Assembly (NCBI GenBank): GCA_029237695.1
Contig: CM055279.1
Coordinates: 62,001 to 126,000 of the forward strand
Reading direction: 5' to 3'
DNA from: Conchocele bisecta
Lineage: Eukaryota > Mollusca > Bivalvia > Lucinida > Thyasiridae
DNA length: 64,000 nucleotides
The translations under genes and the position numbers were made by a program. The notes under the pieces were generated by a model. It was not told the DNA's origin. It saw only the letters and a program-made list of their open reading frames with translations, and did not search any database. This document shows positions 1 to 8,692 of this stretch, piece after piece. The first letter of the stretch is position 1. Every line of letters starts with the position of its first letter.

Positions 1-2
1 TG

Positions 3-242
3 TATCGCTGGTACAAGGATCAAATTCGCGAAATGAAGCGACTAAATAGGATCGGAGAAACACTACCGAAACATTATCAAAATGATATTATAAAACCGTT
101 TAAATCAACGATTCGTTTACGGGTTCGATATCGCTTCAACGAAGAAATTGGAAAATTATTAGAAGAAATCATTAATGCAATTTCAATGCGTCCGCGAGTG
201 ATAGTTTCTTTTCCAACACGGCATTTTCCTCCTCCACTATAG
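3..242 (+). other. Short open frame at window edge, origin unknown
   Basis: A frame open from the window edge encodes a basic, helix-prone stretch (many Lys/Arg, a KLLEEII segment) before running antisense through the 3' part of the neighbouring zinc-finger gene. Codons up to about 170 could be the end of a plus-strand Polinton gene that begins outside the window; the remainder is probably a shadow of the opposite-strand gene. I recognise no family. Confidence 0.2.
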
Positions 243-480
243 CTAATTTATTTCGCAGATCAGCAACTAATTCTACCAGCTCTAGTCTACCGCGTTCACC
301 TTTAGCCACAGGGCAGCGCAGTTGCTTATGTCTACAAAGAGTTTGGGCACTAACGAACTTACAAGGGCATCTGGGGCATTGAAATTGCCGGGCGACACAA
401 GGAAATTTTCTACGTTTCGATAGATGCCTTCGTAGATAGTCTTTACACACAAAAGTCTTACAACAAGTCGCACACTCCAT
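172..480 (-). CDS. Zinc-finger and coiled-coil protein of the Polinton
   Basis: A 102-residue protein starting at ATG. Two Cys/His clusters are visible: Cys3, Cys6, His19, Cys28 and Cys35, Cys38, His51, Cys56, the second close to a C2H2/C2HC finger preceded by an aromatic residue. Residues about 64-97 form a leucine-rich heptad segment (VELVADLRNKLAIVEEENA) typical of a dimerising coiled coil. Zinc finger plus coiled coil suggests a dimeric DNA- or RNA-binding regulator; Polintons often carry a small zinc-finger gene, but no specific role is known to me. It is transcribed away from the polymerase gene, and the 183-bp gap between them is AT-rich with a TATATATA stretch just upstream of this ATG, a plausible divergent promoter. 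Function is inference. Confidence 0.55.
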   Translation of the reverse strand: MECATCCKTFVCKDYLRRHLSKRRKFPCVARQFQCPRCPCKFVSAQTLCRHKQLRCPVAKGERGRLELVELVADLRNKLAIVEEENAVLEKKLSLADALKLH

Positions 481-663
481 TATGTATATATATGTATTTT
501 TTTTTTATATTACATTGGACGAGAAAAAAACATCATGTAAATTTTTCACATCCAATTGAACATATACATTTCATAGGTTATACAAAAGTATATTACAGAA
601 AATATGATAACGCCAGTTTGAGAAGAGAAGCCGAATCTCTACGGGATTACTTATAGTGAACGG
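481..663. promoter_or_regulatory. AT-rich divergent intergenic region
   Basis: The gap between the minus-strand zinc-finger gene and the plus-strand polymerase contains a TATATATA-like box and a poly-T tract at 485-510 and no open frame. The divergent layout suggests promoters for both genes; no precise start site can be assigned. Confidence 0.35.
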
Positions 664-3600
664 TTGAGAGTTAGGGGGTTGACAAAGCTGATAAACGCCA
701 CAAAGAATGAGGCGTTTATGAAGCGATTTACCCGCGCCCACAAACGAGGAGCCTTTAAAGACCTCTCTCTAGCGGAAGAAGTTGGTAACAGAATCCAAAA
801 AGAAAGTTATTGCGGGGTTAAGGGCCATTGTAATCAAACCTTCAAGCAAGTCCCAAATTAAACGCACAGATAATAAGAAAAAATCTATCGTTCGCGCGAT
901 AGTGGAAAAAGGTGAAGAAATATTGGGGGCTCACGATGAAACGTTGGAAAAGGTAGAAAAGGGAAGACGGGTAGTTACATTATCCTTTCGTAAAAACATT
1001 GACATCAACGAGTCTGAACGCATGTCCGATAAACTCGCTCAGTATCTAACAACAAATTTTTATTTGAGATATTCATATTCTTACAAGCTAGAACATATGG
1101 AGGAAACTAAAAATGGAAAACCTAAAACTATAATATTTCACAAAAATCTCGGTGGTAGCGAACCACTATCATCAATGAAAACCGTTAAAAAATGGTTGTC
1201 AGATAAGGAGCAAACACGAATAATGTCCGATAAAATAGACAGACTGAATACAAAGTGGAAGTTTGTAAGATGGGTAGAGGTTTTTGTAAAGTTAATACAG
1301 GGTAGTAGGGTAATAGATTTGGAACTACAATCCAAAGAAGCAGCGGGAGGAGAACTTCCAGAATGGTTGAGGAATAGAAAAGGTATGTATTCTTTAGATA
1401 AGTATAATGACGACCTTCGTCTGTTCAGGTGTTTAGCTATGCACCTTGATAAAAAGATCAGACCTGACAGATGTACGGAAAAAGCGAAAGAACTTAGTAA
1501 GCAATATTTCGGTAGTAATGTGGTTTCACCAATTCCTTTTTCCGATCTGAGAAAGGTCGAAGAGTTTTTTTAAAATTGGTATAGAAGTATATCAACCCAC
1601 CAAATGTGACGTATGGTGGTTGAAAAAGGTACCAGCGCACTATGATGCAATAGGTAATAAACCAATGACAATAGGACTGTTTAATAATCACGCATTTCTG
1701 ATAAAAAACCTTAAAAACCTATCTAAAATTTACGCCTGCGATAATTGCAAACAGAAATTCACGAAAGCGAGTAATATGAAGAGACACGAACCAACATGTA
1801 TGAGAGGTGAGACAAAAGTAATATTCGATGGTAATTATTTAGAGCGCCCGCGTTCGTCGTTCGAGAAAGCGTTCTACCCAAAAGGTTCTAACAGTTATGG
1901 CGCGATCGATTGGATGTACTCTGTGGAAAAGCGGGAGGGAATTCACATTCACCACGAACAGTGCGGACACGGAGGTGAAAGATGGATTTTAGGAGCTCCT
2001 GTAGATGGATACTGTCCAGAAACCAATACCGTATATCAATATCACGGCTGTTACTGGCACGGGTGTGAGATTCATGCAAAGCATACAAAAGAAGAACGCG
2101 CATCCACAATGAGAAGAGATAAATTTATTAGAAAAAGCAAAGAATTCAACCTAGTAGTTATGTGGGAATGCGAATTTCGAAGAACGGGTAGAGATATAAA
2201 GATCGGTTGCGACACTACTCTTTATCCATATCAGATAGTATACGATTTCGAGGCGTATCTCCAGCCAGAAGTTGAAACTACCGGTAATAGTTTAGAGTAC
2301 GAAGCTGAGCACGTTCCGGTAAGCGTTAGTATAGGAGATAATTTCTCAGGAACGGTAACTCATATTTGTGATAAAGATCCTGCAAAACTTATATAAAAAT
2401 TCGTAGAAGATTTGAAAGTCAGGGGAAAAGCTATAAGAGAAGAAGTATGGTGAAGATACGAATTTAATACGGAATACTTACGCGAAAAACAAATCGCCCT
2501 GATCGAACAGTGGATAGAGCAAGTACCGGTTATAGGTTTTAACAGCAGTAAGTACGATATAAACTTAATAAAGAAATATTTACTAGGCGAACTGTCATCA
2601 ACAACGAAGAAAGTAATGGTTGGAAAAAGGGCGAGCGCGACACGACAATATTTCTATTTACTCCGGAGTTTAGATTTCTTGATGTAATACTTTACCTAGG
2701 ACCCGGTGTAAGTTACGATAGTTGGATAAAAGCCTACGACTGCAAAGGACAGAAATCTTTCGTTCCTTACGAGTGGTTCGATTCTACAGACAAGCTGGAT
2801 TACCCGGGACTACCGGATATAGAGAATTGGTATTCCAAACTATCTGGGAAAATGTTACTAGACGAAACAGAATTAAGTAAATGTTGTAGAATTTTCGAAG
2901 AAAATAATATGAAAACTTTCAGAGATTGGTTGAAATATTATAACGATTTAGATGTAGCACCGTTCCTAGAAGTTGTGGGAAAAATGTGTGAATTTTATAA
3001 ACACAGGGGTGTAGTTATTTTCAAAGACGCGGTAACACTACCGGGTGTGGCTATACAATATTTATTGAGAGGAACCATTAAAGAACAAAAATCTTCAAAG
3101 ACGATTATACCGGAGGATGCTCTATGCGCACCGAAAGAAGAAACATACAAAATGATGAAAGACGCTCTAGTTGGTGGTCCATCAATAGTATTTACACGAT
3201 ATGCAGAAGCCGGTGTTTCAAATATTAGAGTGGGTTCCAAACCTTGCAAGGCTGTTTTGGGGTACGACGCAAACGCGTTATATTTATCTACGTTAAATAA
3301 AGAGATGCCGTGTGGGAAAGAAACTATACATCATATAAATAACCCACATAATCCTAAACTTATTAAAAAGTTTAGTAAAAGAGTTTTATCCGGAGACTGG
3401 TTTGGGTTTGCGGAGGTGGATATAGAAGTTCCACACAACTTAAAAGATAAGTTTTCCGAAATGTCTCCACTTTTTATAAACAGAGAAGTAGAGGTTGATG
3501 AAGTTCCCGCGCACATGTTAAAATATTTAACAGATACTGGCCGAACTAGAGGAAACGGAAGAAAATTGGTGGGATCTATGTCGGCCACTAAAGTATTGCT

Positions 3601-4528
3601 GTACGCACCACTGTTGAAATGATATTTAAAACACGGCCTAGAAATAACGGGAGTTCATCGTGTTATATATTATATTAGTGGTAAACCCTTCGAATGGTTC
3701 GCTAAAGAAGTTACAGCCGCAAGACGAACGGGGGATGTAGAAGCGAATAAGAAACCGGTGGCCGACATAATGAAATTATTAGGAAACTCGTGTTGCGGAA
3801 AAATGATAGAGGCAACGGAGAGACATTTAAATACGACATATACGCGAGACGAAACCTGTGTTGACAAAGCATTAAGATCCGCGTATTTTGACGATTTGGA
3901 AGAGATAGGAGATGCGTACGAAATATCTTCAAGAAAACCCCGGTGCTCAGTAAAGAGACCATTCCATTGTGGAATAGCGGTTTATCAACTAGCTAAATTG
4001 AGAATTTTGGAATTTTACTACGAATTTCTAGACAAATACGTAAAAAGAGAAGACTTCGAATTAATACAGATGGACACGGATAGTATGTATATAGGAGTTA
4101 GTGGAAAAACGATAGAGGAATTGATTAGACCTAACTTACTAGACGAGTTTGAAAAAGAAAAAAAGAAATGGTTGGCTTGGGATAAATGGAGTAATAGAGA
4201 ACCAGGACTTTTCAAAATGGAATTTAGCGGAGATAGGGCGATAGCGTTATCTAGTAAGTGTTATTTCGTAGAAATATTTAATTCAATTAATAAAAACTCC
4301 GCGAAAGGAATGTCCAAGAGAACTAACGATTTAAATTGGGATAGATATAAATGAGTACTAAGCGAAACTACAGAAGATGGAAAATACATTATAGATGTAG
4401 CGCAAAATAGAGGATTTAAAATGAAAGACGGCGTTATGAAAACGTACTGTCAACGAAAATTAGGACTATCGGCGTACTACGATAAAAGACGCGTGTTATC
4501 GGACGGAATACATACGGAACCTCTTTAA
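664..4528 (+). pseudogene. PolB: Polinton protein-primed family B DNA polymerase, broken
   Basis: The replicative polymerase of the element. In order one sees: a basic N-terminal region with the conserved ELPEWLRNR and NDDLRLFRCLAMHL stretches (to about 1570); a CxxC...H...C knuckle (about 1735-1800); a Polinton-type endonuclease-like segment with YQYHGCYWHGC (about 2035-2070); Exo I YDFEAY (about 2240); Exo II GFNSSKYD (about 2535); Exo III YNDLDV (about 2940); Pol A DANALYLS (about 3265); Pol B KLLGNSCCGK (about 3773); Pol C DTDS (about 4075). The frame is broken: a shift near 780-800, a one-base shift in a 7-T run at about 1566-1573, TAA at 2394-2396, TGA at 2451-2453, a shift near 2640, TGA at 3620-3622 and TGA at 4352-4354; the last stop is TAA 4526-4528. 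The N-terminal start is unresolved (first ATG of the frame at 718). It cannot make a full-length enzyme without readthrough, recoding or sequence correction. Converges on the integrase gene. Confidence 0.93.
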
Positions 4529-4563
4529 CGATTTAATTAATTTTAAGAAAATTAGAAATCAAT
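4529..4563. promoter_or_regulatory. AT-rich tail-to-tail spacer, shared motif
   Basis: This spacer separates the convergent polymerase and integrase genes. It contains an AT-rich 21-base string (core TTAATTTTAAGAAAATTA) that recurs exactly at about 8026-8046, next to the ATPase stop, and in similar form at 8659-8680. A shared transcript-end or regulatory signal is possible; that is inference. Confidence 0.3.
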
Positions 4564-5586
4564 CTAACGATCCGGGGGTAGCTGAGTGTCAGAAGGCACC
4601 GCCAGAAGTTCTTCGCGAACAAACCCTCGAGATGGCCCATCATCCAAATAGTAGAGCACGGGCTCATCGGGTTTGGTAATAGATCGATCTAGATGATATA
4701 CATTGAGAGACCACACGGGATCAGTCGCGCGGCGGCTGCCACCTTCGAGCTCTCCCGGTTGATATAAGTACCGGACGTCAATATCAGATGGAAGTGCAAT
4801 CGGCGATTGCTGCTCCTCTAAACCAACGGGTCGCCCGCGCGAGACGGCAGAGGGCTTGCTGGTCACCCTTTTAAACTTGATAGCATTTACGGGCTTCTTA
4901 CCTATCAATCTGGTCACCTCTCCGTTCAGTGCGGAGACCACGGCGGGCAGTCTGGCCACCCACTCGGTCGATCGCGAATGAGGGTCTACAAGTTCTTTGG
5001 CATATTGGTGTCCGAACAGTCTCTCAGCCAGGGTTCGATTGAAGCGCTCCACGATCCCCTGGTCCCGGTGGATGTTGACGCGGCCGCGTCTGACAGAAAC
5101 TTTGTGCTTAGCCAATAGATGAGAGACAGCGCCCATGAACTCGCGGCCGGGATCGACCTGGAGAAGATTTGGCCATTTGAGAGGACTCCTCTTATATATT
5201 CGAGAAAGAGCCTCGGCCACCTCCTTAGACTCTTTAGTGACCAACGGCTCAGCCCCCTTATAACGACTCGCTACGTCAATGATTGTCAGCGCGTACTTGT
5301 ACGTCTTGCGACCGACGCGGTCGTGAGGTAGAAACAGGAGATCCGCTTGGTGAACTTGGTTCGGCACCGGCACGTCGAATTTCGGGCGCGGAATATTACG
5401 AGGCGCGGGTAAATAGATCTGCCAGATGGCCTGCTTCTTGAGCCATTCCTTGACAGCGTTTTCGGACACCTTGGTCGCCGCCGCGAGATTCTTGATGGCC
5501 GCGAGTCCCTTCCAGTAGCCGCGTGGGCTGTAGTACGTGTTTGATAGCTTGCGCGCTAGTTTGGTATCAAGTTTGCGCGTGTTCAT
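4564..5586 (-). CDS. INT: Polinton retroviral-type (DDE) integrase
   Basis: An intact 340-residue integrase with an ATG start. Its RNase H-like core shows the first catalytic Asp in HQADLLFLPHD (about residue 81), the second Asp in QVDPGREF, and the catalytic Glu in GIVERFNRTL about 35 residues later, matching the D,D-35-E pattern of rve integrases. The N-terminal part is helical and basic (SNTYYSPRGYWKG). The C-terminal part (YLYQPGELEGG... WSLNVYHLDR ...YYLDDGPSRGFVREELL) fits the small C-terminal beta domain of Polinton integrases. The family inserts the element, normally with a short target duplication. It converges on the polymerase, and its start overlaps the end of the upstream minus-strand gene by about 20 bp, suggesting shared transcription. 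Unlike the polymerase it has no break. Confidence 0.95.
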   Translation of the reverse strand: MNTRKLDTKLARKLSNTYYSPRGYWKGLAAIKNLAAATKVSENAVKEWLKKQAIWQIYLPAPRNIPRPKFDVPVPNQVHQADLLFLPHDRVGRKTYKYALTIIDVASRYKGAEPLVTKESKEVAEALSRIYKRSPLKWPNLLQVDPGREFMGAVSHLLAKHKVSVRRGRVNIHRDQGIVERFNRTLAERLFGHQYAKELVDPHSRSTEWVARLPAVVSALNGEVTRLIGKKPVNAIKFKRVTSKPSAVSRGRPVGLEEQQSPIALPSDIDVRYLYQPGELEGGSRRATDPVWSLNVYHLDRSITKPDEPVLYYLDDGPSRGFVREELLAVPSDTQLPPDR

Positions 5587-5950
5587 CGTATGCGAAGTAT
5601 TCTAATATATCGGACAATCTCCAACATGCCCTCGCCAGATCGTCCGGTAACTGTGTCGTTAATAATAAACCTTTGTTGGAAGTCCAATCGCGATTGGTTT
5701 TGGAGGTTAAGTTCCCGCTCCTATTCCAATTCGTGAATTGGGGGAACTCGGAGGAATCTAATTCATTGATTGGAGTTGAGTTGGATTCTAACATCCGCTT
5801 TGCGAAAAGGGTGGCCGCTTTTCCGTCCTCGCGCCACTTCTCGAGAGAATCTTGGGCCAGGCGAATCATACTCTTTGCACCAGCTATACGATGTTTACGG
5901 GTAGTGTAGCCTACATCGATCATAGCGTAATAAAGTTCGTCAACTAACAT
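5567..5950 (-). CDS. Small Polinton protein upstream of integrase, unknown
   Basis: A 127-residue protein with an ATG start, about 15 bp downstream of a TATAAATA-like sequence on the minus strand. It is helical and mixed-charge at the N terminus (YTTRKHRIAGAKSMIRLAQ, SLEKWREDGKAATLFAKRML), followed by an Asn/Ser/Thr-rich linker (residues about 57-92) and a helical end. The linker is encoded by DNA holding two perfect palindromes (5683-5696 and 5726-5741) that recur elsewhere in the element, so it may have grown by repeat insertion. The position suggests a virion or replication accessory protein, but I recognise no family. Confidence 0.6.
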   Translation of the reverse strand: MLVDELYYAMIDVGYTTRKHRIAGAKSMIRLAQDSLEKWREDGKAATLFAKRMLESNSTPINELDSSEFPQFTNWNRSGNLTSKTNRDWTSNKGLLLTTQLPDDLARACWRLSDILEYFAYDEHAQT

Positions 5951-6009
5951 CGTTCTATATATATATATTTATAAAAAAAAAAAAAAAGATTTAAAATAAT
6001 TATTAAAAA
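5951..6009 (-). promoter_or_regulatory. TATA-like promoter region
   Basis: Upstream of the ATG at 5950 the minus strand reads TTTATAAATATATATATATAG, followed within about 5 bp by the start codon. A 15-base poly-A run lies at about 5974-5988 on the plus strand. This is the clearest TATA-box-like sequence among the minus-strand genes. Confidence 0.35.
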
Positions 6010-6441
6010 TTAAAATTTCGATTGAATATAGTAGCCGACGATACCCACCACACCCATTCCCACGACGATGAACGCGATCTCGCGGTCTTTTTGGGCCTCT
6101 GACGGTACATAGAAATCTGAAAGTTGGGGCTCACGATTCATTGGATCGAGACTTCTCTGCGGATATGCCAGCGCATAATCGCGGTTGGCTTCTTCAACGT
6201 TCTGGAAAGTTTGCGCGGTGTGATTCTCGCGGCGAAGCTCTTAGTTGACCTAGTCGAGATAGGTGGTTCGTTTTTGTGACCACGCTTCCTTCGCGCTATT
6301 GAGTTGTTCTACAGCTAAATCGTGACGCTCGCGCTCCTCATCCGCGTTCGAGTTTTGTAGTTTAGAGAATAGAAAGTTGCTGCCGCTGAACGCCAATGCG
6401 TTCAAGAGCGCTCCTCCTACTATTATTCCGATCGTAGCCAT
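6010..6441 (-). pseudogene. Conserved small Polinton membrane protein, two stops
   Basis: The frame from ATG 6441 encodes a hydrophobic N terminus (IGIIVGGALLNALAFSG) and a charged helix (DEERERHDLAVEQLNSAKEAW). It meets TAG at 6250-6252 and TAA at 6241-6243, then stays open in the same frame to TAA at 6010-6012. The downstream part contains EPQLSDFYVPSEAQKDREIA and a second hydrophobic segment (FIVVGMGVVGIVGYYI). The motif around LSDFY.PSEAQK is one I recognise from a small protein conserved across Polintons, so the whole 144-codon frame is the gene and the two stops are breaks. Only the N-terminal 63 residues can be made without readthrough. Function in the family is unknown; a virion membrane or minor capsid role is inference. 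Confidence 0.8.
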
Positions 6442-6442
6442 T

Positions 6443-6676
6443 TTATTTCCATATATTAACGGGTAGAATTCCAGCTTTAATTAGATAATCTCGGGTCGAA
6501 ACTGCGGCAGCTACATCTAAGGTCACGAGCCCTACGTCTCTCGCAGTAACGTCCAATTTGGGAGCGGACCCTCCTAGGGTCATCTTTGATAGTCGAGCGT
6601 ACCCGATACTGAGACCCGATATCACCACGGCGTGATAAAGCGCATTCACTATCATTTTGCCATCGTGTTCAGCCAT
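6443..6676 (-). CDS. Small conserved Polinton membrane protein
   Basis: A 77-residue protein with an ATG start. A hydrophobic helix at about residues 10-26 (NALYHAVVISGLSIGYA) and a second one near DVGLVTLDVAAAVST suggest a small membrane protein. The C terminus (DYLIKAGILPVNIW) resembles the KQGILP end of small Polinton membrane proteins. It sits one base from the start of the next gene and abuts the end of the preceding one, so the cluster is compact and probably co-expressed. Function unknown. Confidence 0.7.
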   Translation of the reverse strand: MAEHDGKMIVNALYHAVVISGLSIGYARLSKMTLGGSAPKLDVTARDVGLVTLDVAAAVSTRDYLIKAGILPVNIWK

Positions 6677-7092
6677 TATTGCATATAAAAAGGATCGCGT
6701 TTAATGTTTAAATGGGGCGCATCCCTCAACGATTGGATTGGAACCGCGTCCAACAGTGTTGGGGGTTGTTTTTTCAACCTCGTTGATGACCTGTTATTGA
6801 AACGGTAAAGCACATACAGGGTGCCCACAACCGACAGACCACCAACAACAACCCACGGGATCCAATCAGTTGGAGCAATCGGTTCCAAGCCAACTCCAAC
6901 GGCAGTTGGTATTGGGGGAGAAACAGCTGCCACCGGGTGTTTTACCGTCTCTGTCTCCATCAATTCACGAATTGGCTGCAACCCCAATCTCAATTGTAGT
7001 TTGACCTCTCGAAAATCAGCGAGTATTTTATCTTGTTTAACTTTTCGAGCGGCAGCCGATGCCCGTCCAGCTGCCTGTTTTTTTGGGATTTT
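6676..7092 (-). CDS. Polinton single-span membrane protein, basic N terminus
   Basis: The frame is open from just after TAA 7093-7095 and contains no ATG until about 6960, inside the protein. The N-terminal part is very basic (AAARKVKQDK), followed by a Pro/Val-rich linker, a transmembrane helix (DWIPWVVVGGLSVVGTLYVLY), a basic flank and the C terminus KRDPFYMQ, an ending I associate with a conserved Polinton protein. The real start is either a non-ATG codon or lies upstream across the 7-A run. The gene follows the 7107-7760 gene directly, and its stop overlaps the start of the 6676 gene. A membrane-associated virion component is inference. Confidence 0.65.
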   Translation of the reverse strand, partial: KIPKKQAAGRASAAARKVKQDKILADFREVKLQLRLGLQPIRELMETETVKHPVAAVSPPIPTAVGVGLEPIAPTDWIPWVVVGGLSVVGTLYVLYRFNNRSSTRLKKQPPTLLDAVPIQSLRDAPHLNIKRDPFYMQ

Positions 7093-7106
7093 TTATATGC
7101 TGAATG

Positions 7107-7760
7107 TCATCCAGTGGCGGAGTAACACTCGGGTTCGATTGTGTTGGAGCAATCGGGTTCAACACCGTCACTCTCGCAGGTGCGTCTTGTGTCATCATCA
7201 TTTATAATATTAGGGCTTATAGTTCGTGGACGTATATGTCCAAATTGACAGTGTTTACCCGTGATCAACGCGGTTGTCAGCGGAGCTAAGTACATTCCAA
7301 ACTTGTGATAAAATGAGCAGCAGGCTGTTCTAAGAGTGTGTCCTATAAAAGGGTCGGTCTCTAGATCGCCAATCAATCCCGCGGTGTCTGGTATAGGGAG
7401 AAGTATACTAACGGTGGTAGCGTAAAAATAAATAGCCGCCGATCCGAGAGTTTTCGTCATCTCCGCACCTAATTTGGATTCGTATCGCGCGTACATTTTA
7501 TCGACCTCCGCATCCGACATCTTATCCACCTGACAAACTGAGAGACTCCTACCGAGATAATGCTCCGATTGTCCCCCAGCAACCAGCGCAGCCAACCGCT
7601 CGCGTCGCGCCGCGTTTTCATTTTCTTTCGGGACCGTATCGGCAGCCGTGCCGGCAGGTGTTCCATCTTTCAGGTTCAACTTCAATCCCGATTGTGTTGA
7701 GGTTTCAGTCGGAGCGACTTTTTCTTCCATTAGCTGATCGAGAAGTTCGTCGCAGTTCAT
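7107..7760 (-). CDS. Conserved Polinton virion-cluster protein
   Basis: I chose the ATG at 7760 (MNCDELLDQL); the same frame is open to 7904, but that extension translates a short-repeat tract and is probably not coding. From 7760 the protein has about 217 residues. Conserved features: a disordered Thr/Ala-rich N-terminal part; QVDKMSDAEVDKMYARYE; KLGAEMTKTLGSAAIYFYA; a hydrophobic LPIP segment; DLETDPFIGHTLRTACCSFYHKFGMYLAPLTT; then KHCQFG. These blocks match a protein I recognise as widespread in Polintons, with no known function. The position between ATPase and small membrane proteins suggests a morphogenesis role (inference). The tail after KHCQFG is Asp/Cys-rich and looks lineage-specific. 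Confidence 0.75.
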   Translation of the reverse strand: MNCDELLDQLMEEKVAPTETSTQSGLKLNLKDGTPAGTAADTVPKENENAARRERLAALVAGGQSEHYLGRSLSVCQVDKMSDAEVDKMYARYESKLGAEMTKTLGSAAIYFYATTVSILLPIPDTAGLIGDLETDPFIGHTLRTACCSFYHKFGMYLAPLTTALITGKHCQFGHIRPRTISPNIINDDDTRRTCESDGVEPDCSNTIEPECYSATG

Positions 7761-7904
7761 TTTTTTCAAAATTATTAATTTAATTATTCTTACGAGTCTC
7801 ATAAGTCTAACATATTGCCAAGCGCACCACCAGATACTTATGATCACCGTTATGCTCGCAGCGGAGCAACAAATTCTTAGCAATTGCTCAGCATTGTTAA
7901 GCAT

Positions 7905-8035
7905 TTTCTCAGCATTGTTAAGTATTTGTTAAGCATTGTTGAACATTGTTAAGCATTTGCTCAGCATTGCTCAGCATTTGTTCAGTAATTGTTCAGCATT
8001 TGTTCAGCATTTACTCAGCAGTTACTAATTAATTT
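7905..8035 (-). repeat. Short 11-12 bp tandem repeat before a gene
   Basis: About eleven imperfect units of a TCAGCATT / TTAAGCATT word (minus strand AATGCTGA...C or AATGCTTAAC) fill the gap between the ATPase stop and the upstream side of the 7107-7760 gene. Spacing is 10-13 bp. Such iterons could bind a protein or simply be a slippage product. Confidence 0.7.
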
Positions 8036-8043
8036 TAAGAAAA

Positions 8044-8673
8044 TTAATTACATACATCATAAGCAGTTGGTTGATCAGTCTTTAGCAGAAGCTTGGCGTG
8101 TTTAGTTTCCGAAAGTATCCGTCGAACCTCCAGGCGCTCCTCGCGCGTTGGGATAGCGTCGTTCTCTCTAAGACATTCATCGAATGAGTCTCGGTCCTTG
8201 CAGTGGAAGAGGGCGACCCATTTCGTTTGCTCGCGCAGATCCTTTAGGACGGCGTTGTACTTCTGAGTGGAGATCCATAGACTTTGCCTCGCATGGCGGC
8301 CAGAAAATGCGAGCTCGGAGAGCATGTCCTTCTTTTTGGTCATCGCCACCTTGGCCGAGCAGTCGTCAATCACGTATAGGGTGGGCTCTCCCTGGAATAT
8401 TTGATAGAAGACACGCAGCCAACCGTGACGCCTGTCGCCGGGGTCAATAACGTATACCTCAGGGTTGGTCCATATCCAAGGGCGCAGCTGATAAGTCTCG
8501 TTGTGCCGCACAGTGGGACACAGGATCACGATGTAACGAAAGGCATCGCGGTAGGAGCCCTCGAGTAAGTCGAGGATGAAAACCGTTTTTCCGCATCCTG
8601 TCTGCCCACATATTATGGCAGAGTGGGCATCTCCAATCGTGAATTGGTATTGATTGCTAATTTTCTTAATTTT
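8044..8673 (-). CDS. Polinton genome-packaging ATPase (FtsK/HerA type)
   Basis: The frame is open from just after TAA 8674-8676 to the stop at 8044, 209 codons. Walker A is GQTGCGKT, encoded at about 8584-8607, upstream of the first ATG of the frame (8529); starting there would delete the nucleotide-binding loop. Walker B is TLYVIDDCSA, followed by KKKDMLSELAFSGRHARQSLWISTQK, the pattern of A32-like packaging ATPases in Polintons and related double-jelly-roll viruses. A C-terminal helical part follows (LREQTKWVALFHCKDRDS). The family pumps the genome into the capsid. The gene sits just downstream of the capsid gene in the same direction. No ATG precedes Walker A, so initiation is non-canonical, an upstream exon exists, or the start was lost. 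Confidence 0.9.
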   Translation of the reverse strand, partial: KIKKISNQYQFTIGDAHSAIICGQTGCGKTVFILDLLEGSYRDAFRYIVILCPTVRHNETYQLRPWIWTNPEVYVIDPGDRRHGWLRVFYQIFQGEPTLYVIDDCSAKVAMTKKKDMLSELAFSGRHARQSLWISTQKYNAVLKDLREQTKWVALFHCKDRDSFDECLRENDAIPTREERLEVRRILSETKHAKLLLKTDQPTAYDVCN

Positions 8674-8692
8674 TTAAAAATTATTAATTAAA

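Noticed and set aside
664..4528. TGA recoded as Trp or selenocysteine in the element
   Set aside because: The same element uses TGG for Trp and ends other genes with TGA (14,166 and 14,757), and TAA/TAG breaks occur too. Decay explains all of them.
7761..7904. N-terminal extension of the 7107-7760 gene with a hydrophobic helix
   Set aside because: It is encoded partly by the TCAGCATT short repeat and precedes a good ATG at 7760, so it is probably untranslated.
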